From IMG/VR virus record IMGVR_UViG_3300050821_004745, positions 1 through 27,197 of that record: 27,197 nucleotides of DNA. The stretch is one strand, 5' to 3'. Shown in pieces: positions 22,353 to 27,197 of the stretch. The translations under genes and the position numbers were made by a program. A model generated the notes under the pieces. It did not search any database. It was not told where the DNA came from and saw only the letters and a list, made by a program, of their open reading frames with translations. Each line of letters begins with the position of its first letter. Position 1 is the first letter of the stretch. Origin of the DNA: a virus.

Positions 22353-23063
22353 ATGGCCGCTGTCAATCCTGATGTTCAGGTCACCGGTTCCTTCAACACG
22401 GTGACCTCTCCCACGCAGAATCCCGCGACGGAGGATGGAACCGCGCAGTGGGCGCTCTGCGGATATGGTAGCCAGATACCACGCATACCGGGTCAGGCGC
22501 TTGTAGCACGGCTCACCGATCCAATCCCGGTGACGACAAGCAACGGCACCTTCGCCGTATGGCTGTACAACAACGAACTGATCGCACCCTCGGGAACCTA
22601 CTACACCCTGACCCTCAAGAACTCGAACGGCGATATCGCGCAGATCAATGCCTACCGCTTCACCGCACCGGGTAACTTCGAGATCGACGGTCTGATCCCC
22701 TACGATCCCAACCAGCCGCCACCGCCACTCCCGCCGCTCATCACCAATCAGTTGCTCGTTTTGCCGGGACTATTCGACCAGCAGTTCGATGGGTCTGAAT
22801 ATACCGCGTGGCAGGTGACGCTAACGACCGATATAACGGGCGCGTGGCTCAGTGGTTTAATACCGGGGAATCTTTACACCTTCATCATCATTCAGGACTC
22901 CGTTGGAGGACACACTTTCCTGTGGCCGAGCGGTCCCGCACCCTTCAATCTGCACAACGCTACGCCAGTGTCGATGGAGCCGAATGCAACCACAATTCAA
23001 ACCTTCGTGTGTGACGACAGCTATAACCTCTACCCGATAGGAGCGGCCACCTACAACCCATGA
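22353..23063 (+). CDS. Two-domain beta-rich virion protein
   Basis: This is a 236-residue product from ATG 22353; GTGAGGT gives the ribosome site. Residues 1-~118 form a beta domain (FAVWLYNNELIAPSGTYYTL). A proline linker (DPNQPPPPLPPL) leads to a second beta domain, ~130-236, which is clearly like the next gene: FDGSEYTAW, PGNLYTFIIIQDSVGGHTF and MEPNATTIQTFVC. There are no cysteine clusters or signal peptide. It may be a head fibre, tail fibre base or receptor-binding accessory, between lysis and fibre genes. The 3' ATGA overlap couples it to the paralogue. Confidence 0.65.
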   Translation: MAAVNPDVQVTGSFNTVTSPTQNPATEDGTAQWALCGYGSQIPRIPGQALVARLTDPIPVTTSNGTFAVWLYNNELIAPSGTYYTLTLKNSNGDIAQINAYRFTAPGNFEIDGLIPYDPNQPPPPLPPLITNQLLVLPGLFDQQFDGSEYTAWQVTLTTDITGAWLSGLIPGNLYTFIIIQDSVGGHTFLWPSGPAPFNLHNATPVSMEPNATTIQTFVCDDSYNLYPIGAATYNP

Positions 23064-23356
23064 GAAGCCTACTGCGACAGACCTCGACGCCGATCATGCT
23101 GTTCGACGGGAGCCAGTACCAGAGCTTCGTCATTGACTGCAATAGCTCAGTGCAGAATATCCGCGTCAAGAACGTATCGCCGGGTGGACTGTACGTCTTC
23201 GTCATCATTATGAACGAAGTAGGCAACCATCATTTTGTATGGGGCGCTCAGACGCGCAACGCCGTGACTGTAAACCTTGAACCGAACGCGGTCACGGTAC
23301 AGTGTTTCGTGGGTTTACCGGGCGGTATACTCCAAGCCGTCCCACCGGGAACATGA
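23060..23356 (+). CDS. Single-domain paralogue of the preceding C-terminal domain
   Basis: This is a 98-residue protein. FDGSQYQSF, PGGLYVFVIIMNEVGNHHF and LEPNAVTVQCFVG align in order and spacing with the C-terminal domain of 22353-23063. Both are short beta-sandwich-like domains without signal or membrane segments. It is coupled by ATGA. The pair looks like a tandem domain duplication in which the second copy became its own gene; it may be part of a fibre or capsid decoration. The function is not recognised. Confidence 0.65.
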   Translation: MRSLLRQTSTPIMLFDGSQYQSFVIDCNSSVQNIRVKNVSPGGLYVFVIIMNEVGNHHFVWGAQTRNAVTVNLEPNAVTVQCFVGLPGGILQAVPPGT

Positions 23357-23360
23357 CACC

Positions 23361-23474
23361 ATGCGCTACCAGCCGCCAGAACCCGAGCAGAGCGGAGCCG
23401 GGATCGCCGAGGCCATCGTCGGTTTCATCGTCTGCGTCATCGCGCTCGCGTTTCTCATCTCGCTTGTCTTATAG
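23361..23474 (+). CDS. Tiny single-span membrane protein (lysis candidate)
   Basis: This 37-residue product starts at ATG 23361, after CGGGA. Residues 1-12 are polar (RYQPPEPEQSG), and from residue 13 on it is a hydrophobic helix (GIAEAIVGFIVCVIALAF, then LISLVL) ending at the C-terminus. One spanning helix with a soluble tail fits small holins, spanin pieces or a membrane-anchored fibre helper. It lies between the beta-rich gene pair and the tail fibre, about 1 kb from the lysin candidate. It is too small for firm family assignment, but good spacing and a clear membrane helix argue that it is real. Confidence 0.55.
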   Translation: MRYQPPEPEQSGAGIAEAIVGFIVCVIALAFLISLVL

Positions 23475-23483
23475 GAGGGCATC

Positions 23484-25679
23484 ATGGCCAGCACACTCGT
23501 AGGTCCGATCCGCATCCCGCAAGTTAACTCCACCTACTATGTGGGCCAGCCCATGCTGCGAACCATCCAGCAAGCCGTCACGTATGCCGTCGCCGACAGT
23601 AACGATGGCACCGTCATCATCCCGCAGGAGTACGCAGGGAGCGATGCTGTCAGCGCCGTCACCGGAGGCAGCGCGACCGTGTTCATCATCGACCTGCGTG
23701 GAGGCAATCGCCAAACCTACATCTGGTGGCAAGGTGCTTACATCATGCAGCCGTTCGATGCGATGGGTGGGCTGGTATCGCCCAAGCTGAACCACTACGC
23801 CTATGTCGGAATCGGAACCAACCCGACCATCCAAGCCACGATCAACACACTGGCCGCTTACCCCACACTGCACTTCGTCATCATCATCTCGCCTAGCTAT
23901 ACAGGCAGCGAAGTCATCGGCAACCTGACCGGAGCCAACGCCAACATGGTGCTCTCCGATCAGCGCACCGATCAGTGGCAGAACTACTACTGGAATGGAA
24001 CCCAGTTTGTACCGAGCGACTTTGCCCCGCTTGGCGATATCGTCGCGGGTTCCATCACCGCTGACTCCATCGAAGCCGGAAGCGCGAGCTTCGATACGTG
24101 CCTCGTCAGTAATTCACCAGTCCGCACCTTCGCTAACACGGCAGACCCGGAAGGCCCAAGCTACCCGCCAGCCGGAATAGGCGTATCGACGGGAACCTCA
24201 TGGTCGCCGACTTCCATCAACCCCGCAAACGTTGCGATGCTCAACGCTCCAAGTTCCATCTTTGCAGGAGATATCATCGCATCTTCATTCATCGCCACTG
24301 GCACACCCGGACCCACACCGCCAATCCCCTTCACCTTCATAGACTGGTATGCAGGTGACGGAGGTGCGCGTTGGGTTGTACAAGCTCCCACGGGCGAGGT
24401 AGCTGCTGGCTTTGAGATTGCGGGGATTAACGGTGCAGGCACCGCCGCAACCTCATGGATAAAAGGAACCACCGCGCCTAACTTGATGACGATGGGCGCG
24501 ACCACGTTGACAGTAGGAAACGCCAACGTCACCGGCGATATCACTGGCAATTCTCTTCACGCTATGGGGTCATCCGGCCTTCCTGCAACTCCCAACTCTA
24601 TGTGGTTGGATTACCTGACATTAGGAAGATTCATTACAGTAGGACCGTCAGTGGGGGTTTTGAGCGGGATTCAATTAGCGGGGATCGACTCCGCAGGAGG
24701 GAGCTTCACAGAGTTCCTGCATGTCGATGGAGCGGCAACACTGTTCATCGGCAATGGAGCCATGCGGATGGGCTATAGACCCAACGGTACATGGGGATCA
24801 GGATCGCCCAACATCAACAGCGACGGTTCGATCCTCGCCATCAACGCGGGAGGCAACGGAGTTTATCTGAACTGGGATCGACCCGGAATCGTGAGCTTCG
24901 GGAACGGTGCGCAGAACCAGATGGGACATGTGGACAGCAGCGGCAATGCGTTCTTTGCCTCATTCAATCTCGGCCCACAACTAACCCCTACCTCGACGGC
25001 AGGACAGATGCGGTTTATGACCGGGAACGAGTTGCAGTTGGTCTGCATTAATTCCACCTCCAACGCAATCGCGGGTTCGTTCAATCTCATCGGCTACTCA
25101 GCAGATTTCTCGCAAACAGCGAACTACATGACCTGCTTTCAGGACGCCAGCACCGGGCCGCAGATCATAGTCTCTGCGACCTTCACCGCCTCGCAAAAGA
25201 ACTTCCGCATCACGCACCCGCTGGATGAAACAAAAGACCTCACCCACTCCTCGCTCGAAGGGCCAGAGATTGCCGTCTTCTATCGCGGCGAGGCCGTGAC
25301 TGCGGATGGCAGCGTGGAGATTACGTTGCCCGACTACTTCGAAGCGCTCACCACGGAAGAGAACAGAAGCGTTCAACTGACCGAGCTGTACGACGACGAG
25401 GATAATCCAGTGTTCGGCAATTTCCTCGCCGCTGGCCGGGTCAAAAATGGTAAGTTCATCGTGCGATCGAGCACTCCGGTAGTGAAGTTTTACTGGGAGG
25501 TAAAGGCGGTTCGCACCGACGTCCCACCACTCGCAATCGAGACCATGAAGGAGCCACCGAGAGATGCCACTAGACCTGACGGAAGTGGAACGCCTGAAGC
25601 TGGAGAACCTAAACCTAAAACGGTTCGCGCTGGAGACGCAGTTGCAACAGGTTCTAGTCGAACGCGGAAAACTCATTGA
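23484..25679 (+). CDS. Tail fibre / receptor-binding protein
   Basis: This is a 731-residue, beta-rich, Gly/Ser/Thr-rich protein with AGGAGGG before the ATG. Residues 28-95 and 116-184 are a repeated unit (from IQQAVTYAVADSNDG to FDAMG, and from IQATINTLAAYP to FAPLG). The long middle resembles trimeric fibre repeats (TVGNANVTGDITGNSLHAMG). Residues ~575-680 form a distinct domain starting near ITHPLDETKDLTHSSLEGPE, which resembles a C-terminal domain (HPLDP...YLYHS.VESP type) known from fibre-like and surface proteins. The last ~40 residues are low complexity because their bases also encode the next gene. It is expected to bind the host surface; the receptor is unknown. Confidence 0.75.
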   Translation: MASTLVGPIRIPQVNSTYYVGQPMLRTIQQAVTYAVADSNDGTVIIPQEYAGSDAVSAVTGGSATVFIIDLRGGNRQTYIWWQGAYIMQPFDAMGGLVSPKLNHYAYVGIGTNPTIQATINTLAAYPTLHFVIIISPSYTGSEVIGNLTGANANMVLSDQRTDQWQNYYWNGTQFVPSDFAPLGDIVAGSITADSIEAGSASFDTCLVSNSPVRTFANTADPEGPSYPPAGIGVSTGTSWSPTSINPANVAMLNAPSSIFAGDIIASSFIATGTPGPTPPIPFTFIDWYAGDGGARWVVQAPTGEVAAGFEIAGINGAGTAATSWIKGTTAPNLMTMGATTLTVGNANVTGDITGNSLHAMGSSGLPATPNSMWLDYLTLGRFITVGPSVGVLSGIQLAGIDSAGGSFTEFLHVDGAATLFIGNGAMRMGYRPNGTWGSGSPNINSDGSILAINAGGNGVYLNWDRPGIVSFGNGAQNQMGHVDSSGNAFFASFNLGPQLTPTSTAGQMRFMTGNELQLVCINSTSNAIAGSFNLIGYSADFSQTANYMTCFQDASTGPQIIVSATFTASQKNFRITHPLDETKDLTHSSLEGPEIAVFYRGEAVTADGSVEITLPDYFEALTTEENRSVQLTELYDDEDNPVFGNFLAAGRVKNGKFIVRSSTPVVKFYWEVKAVRTDVPPLAIETMKEPPRDATRPDGSGTPEAGEPKPKTVRAGDAVATGSSRTRKTH

Positions 25680-25779
25680 GCAGATCGAAGAGAAGCATCC
25701 CGGCTGGCACTGGAAAGATGCAGCCGGGTTCGTGCCGGATGAGGAATACGGTACCATCACAACCAAAGTTGTCTCGTAA
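25564..25779 (+). CDS. Coiled-coil small protein overlapping the tail fibre gene
   Basis: This is a 71-residue protein: a strong heptad-like helix (ERLKLENLNLKRFALETQLQ, then LVERGKLIEQIEEKHPG) and a short tail with WHWKDAAGFVPDEE. ATG 25564 has AAGGAG at a longer than usual distance and GAGAG just ahead. The first 116 nt lie inside the fibre gene in another frame. Similar short coiled-coil proteins at the end of phage tail operons exist, and it may be a fibre chaperone or virion-associated part. The helix and the usable start suggest real coding. It is the last gene before two tandem terminators. Confidence 0.62.
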   Translation: MPLDLTEVERLKLENLNLKRFALETQLQQVLVERGKLIEQIEEKHPGWHWKDAAGFVPDEEYGTITTKVVS

Positions 25780-25787
25780 CGTGCGCA

Positions 25788-25817
25788 AGGCCGGGAAACC
25801 ACCCCGGCCTATTTTTT
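25788..25817 (+). terminator. Rho-independent terminator of the virion operon
   Basis: AGGCCGGG (25788-25795) and CCCGGCCT (25803-25810) form a perfect 8-bp GC-rich stem with a seven-base loop, followed by ATTTTTT (25811-25817). It is nine bases after the stop of the coiled-coil gene and points rightward. No T-run is present for the opposite strand. Confidence 0.9.
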
Positions 25818-25864
25818 GCGTTACAATCACCGCACATTCGGAAATGTGTATGTTTCTTCTGGTT

Positions 25865-25895
25865 TAGCCGGGACTTGCCCCCCGGCTATTTTTTT
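25865..25895 (+). terminator. Second rho-independent terminator, overlapping the protease stop codon
   Basis: TAGCCGGG (25865-25872) and CCCGGCTA (25881-25888) pair over 8 bp around an eight-base loop, followed by seven T (25889-25895). It also points rightward and blocks read-through into the oppositely oriented protease gene. The stop of that gene (25886-25888) is part of the stem. Confidence 0.88.
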
Positions 25896-26623
25896 ATCAG
25901 GTACGCTCCCGGCACCCGTTTACGCAGATAGGGACACAGCGCCAGCGGCTTGCCGAGGTGACAGCGGTTGTCGAACCAGCGCGATCCGTGGACGACGATC
26001 CAGTGGCCGGTGACCACCACCAGATACTCATCGTGCGGCCTCGGCTTCTCCACCTCAAGCCACTGCGCCAGCGTCCGCTGATCCGTTCGCTTGCCGGTAG
26101 CCGGTGAGTGCCGCCGCGCGCGCGGGATCGCACGGAGACCGTAGCGTTCGAGCGCACGAATCATCTCCGTCGAGGTTGTCCCATGGATGGCTCGACGCTT
26201 GGTCACATCGCGCAGGATGTAGGCCGCAGTGTCAGGGCAGGTACGCAGCAGGTAGGCAAGAGCCGCAGGACCGCAGTAGTGATTCCTGCCGTGAGGGATG
26301 GTGTAGCTGGGGTTCTTCAGATCGCGGATGACCACCACCTCGCGCGGCTTCGCAGTGCGGCGAGGACGATGGAAGCGGAACCCCAGCTCGAACAGAAGCA
26401 TCTGGAACTCGTGCTCCAGTGGACCCTCGAAGCGGTCCTCGTGGCACTCCAGCTCCGTGCGCATGGTGGGAAGGATGAAGTCAGGGATGGGCTGGCCAGC
26501 GAGAAGGGCATCGTATCCAGTGAGCGTGTACTGCCACTCGATATCGTTCTCGGTCTCAACTTCATCCATGGCTATGTTGCGGTAGTGCTCCAGCTCTGAC
26601 CTGAGCGCGGTTGACAACTGCAT
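25886..26623 (-). CDS. C39/papain-like cysteine protease-fold protein
   Basis: This is a 245-residue protein, with TGGAGA before the ATG at 26623. Residues 1-105 are helical and charged and not recognised. Residues ~106-245 show NHYCGPAALAYLL with C117 at the start of a helix, then VVVTGHWIVVHG with H207 and SRWFDN with D218/N219. Cys-His-Asx in that order and spacing is the catalytic pattern of C39-like papain-fold peptidases. The protein is intracellular (no signal), so it could cut a host or phage protein rather than act in lysis. It is the sole leftward gene in the right-hand part of the window. Substrate unknown. Confidence 0.7.
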   Translation of the reverse strand: MQLSTALRSELEHYRNIAMDEVETENDIEWQYTLTGYDALLAGQPIPDFILPTMRTELECHEDRFEGPLEHEFQMLLFELGFRFHRPRRTAKPREVVVIRDLKNPSYTIPHGRNHYCGPAALAYLLRTCPDTAAYILRDVTKRRAIHGTTSTEMIRALERYGLRAIPRARRHSPATGKRTDQRTLAQWLEVEKPRPHDEYLVVVTGHWIVVHGSRWFDNRCHLGKPLALCPYLRKRVPGAYLIKK

Positions 26624-26643
26624 AGTGATCTCCAGAGTGAATT

Positions 26644-26695
26644 AGGCGGGTCACGCCTGTATAACAGTATAACACACTGCCATACTACCTGTCAA
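26644..26695 (-). promoter_or_regulatory. Promoter of the protease gene, with tandem 8-bp operator-like repeats
   Basis: On the minus strand, a perfect TTGACA (26695-26690) and TTATAC (26672-26667) are 17 bp apart. GTATAACA is directly repeated at 26659-26666 and 26667-26674 (plus-strand reading) and covers the -10. AGGCG/CGCCT (26644-26648 and 26654-26658) forms an inverted repeat downstream of the -10. A ribbon-helix-helix gene starts divergently at 26734 and is a likely regulator. The AGTGTGTT octamer here also occurs at 681-688. Confidence 0.65.
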
Positions 26696-26733
26696 ATGTT
26701 GCACATCTTCATGCGGCGTAGTACGCTGCGGGA

Positions 26734-26928
26734 ATGACTAAACAAAACTACAGCTTCCGCCTGTCCATGGAGAAGATCGCAAAGCTCGATAAGCTGGCCG
26801 CGCTGGATGATCGAGACCGCACCTACATGGTAGATAAAGCCATCGACCTCTACCTCAAAACCCACGCCGAAAAGAACGGCACCGAACCCCACCCGAAACC
26901 AACCAAAAAGAAAGCAGGAGCACGTTGA
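26734..26928 (+). CDS. CopG/Arc-like ribbon-helix-helix candidate regulator
   Basis: This 64-residue product starts NYSFRLSMEKIAKLDKLAAL, a strand with 'xFRLS' followed by the first helix. Then RDRTYMVDKAIDLYLKTHA is the second helix. The T-Y-M-V-D-K-A turn and hydrophobic spacing are typical CopG-type DNA-binding dimers. The tail is Lys/Pro-rich (KPTKKKAGAR). The ATG has a weak GCGGGA site. It is divergent from the protease gene, whose promoter carries direct repeats, so repression of both is likely. The stop shares bases with the next TTG start. A second protein of this type is encoded at 423-680. Confidence 0.75.
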   Translation: MTKQNYSFRLSMEKIAKLDKLAALDDRDRTYMVDKAIDLYLKTHAEKNGTEPHPKPTKKKAGAR

Positions 26929-27131
26929 CTAATCAGCAGCTCTATCTCGCCGTCGGCATACCGTCTGTGCTGATCTTCCTCTCATGGCTCTCCAACCGCT
27001 CCGACATTAACCGTTTGTCCGACAAGGTGGATAGTTTGCGAATCGAGATTTATCACGAGTTCAAAGAGTTCTACCGCACCCTCGGGCAGCATGACGGACA
27101 GATCGAAGCAATCAAGGAGCGACACAAGTAA
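26925..27131 (+). CDS. Membrane-anchored coiled-coil small protein
   Basis: This 68-residue product uses a TTG start (26925) that overlaps the previous TGA, with AGGAG seven to nine bases upstream. Residues ~6-22 (YLAVGIPSVLIFLSWL) are a membrane helix, then a coiled-coil-like segment (RLSDKVDSLRIEIYHEFKEF, then YRTLGQHDGQIEAIKERH) extends away. This is like several small phage proteins next to lysis or regulatory genes, for example holin accessory or spanin-like proteins; here it is in a short regulatory operon, and a role in superinfection exclusion is equally possible. The stop overlaps the next ATG. Confidence 0.7.
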   Translation: MTNQQLYLAVGIPSVLIFLSWLSNRSDINRLSDKVDSLRIEIYHEFKEFYRTLGQHDGQIEAIKERHK

Positions 27132-27197
27132 TGGCACGTAAGCAGAAAACAGAAGTCGAGAAAGCAACCACCCCGGCCAGTGATCGATTCATGGGCG
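27131..27197 (+). CDS. N-terminal part of a small protein (gene cut by the window edge)
   Basis: ATG 27131 overlaps the previous stop (TAATG). The frame is open to the end of the window: 22 codons (basic start ARKQKTEVEKATTPASDRFM) plus one base. The last base G joins the first two bases of the window (AA) to make GAA, and reading continues in frame to TAG 105-107, giving a 57-residue product. Function is unknown; basic N-terminus, aromatic C-terminus (GWWSWQRQPRSY). The coupling with two genes before it argues that it is real. Confidence 0.6.
   Translation, partial: MARKQKTEVEKATTPASDRFMG

Noticed and set aside
26108-26599. Plus-strand frame opposite the cysteine protease
   Set aside because: No ribosome site or motif; the minus frame has an ordered Cys-His-Asx pattern and a good promoter.
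1-27197. CRISPR array, tRNA genes, integrase or attachment sites
   Set aside because: No regularly spaced repeats of array size, no cloverleaf-like sequence, and no tyrosine or serine recombinase pattern were seen by eye; weak tRNA signals could still be missed without a scan.
1-27197. Direct terminal repeats at the window ends
   Set aside because: The first and last ~40 bases share no common stretch. An assembler may have trimmed an overlap, so this neither supports nor excludes circularity.

Overview
The window reads as a tailed-phage genome, or nearly all of one, with podovirus-type gene content. Gene order from about 2.4 to 25.8 kb is that of a short-tailed phage: large terminase, portal, scaffold candidate, major capsid protein, head-tail connector proteins, a large tail-tube/hub-like protein, a GNAT-like small protein, three internal-virion/ejection-type proteins, lysis candidates, and a tail fibre. 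The DNA is GC-rich by eye. Genes are tightly packed, with most junctions overlapping as ATGA, TAATG or TTGA, and good AGGAGG-type ribosome sites. No 16S rRNA, tRNA, integrase, cellular housekeeping gene or CRISPR array was seen. The host cannot be named from the sequence; a Gram-negative or acidobacterial-type soil bacterium is only a guess.

Layout: (i) 1-107 is the 3' end of a small gene, and 27131-27197 is the 5' end of another. Joined end to end they form one uninterrupted 57-codon reading frame, which suggests the contig is a closed or circularly permuted genome of about 27.2 kb. (ii) 152-680 on the minus strand holds a DUF3846-like gene and an Arc/CopG-type regulator gene, fired from a very short divergent promoter. 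(iii) 707-2363 on the plus strand holds a RusA Holliday-junction resolvase followed by small unknown genes (zinc-finger, SH3-like, membrane, proline-rich). (iv) 2367-4653 holds the terminase and three small basic proteins. (v) 4693-25817 is the virion block with its own promoter candidate and a structured leader, ending in two rho-independent terminators. (vi) 25886-26623 on the minus strand is a C39/papain-like cysteine protease gene with a good sigma70-type promoter, divergent from a second ribbon-helix-helix gene that begins the short rightward operon running off the end of the window.

How it works together: the terminase and portal package DNA into a head built from the 8883-10046 coat protein with the 8001-8798 scaffold candidate. 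The 11206-15596 proteins close the head and build the short tail. The 16328-21204 proteins are probably ejected with the DNA, and the 23484-25679 fibre contacts the host. RusA would resolve branched DNA before packaging. No DNA polymerase, helicase, primase or RNA polymerase is recognisable, so the phage would have to borrow host replication and transcription.

Most interesting points: the open frame across the contig ends; a large terminase with a non-standard Walker A motif and an Arg where the first nuclease Asp is expected; several in-genome duplications of structural domains; operator-like direct repeats at both ribbon-helix-helix gene starts; and the lone leftward cysteine protease.
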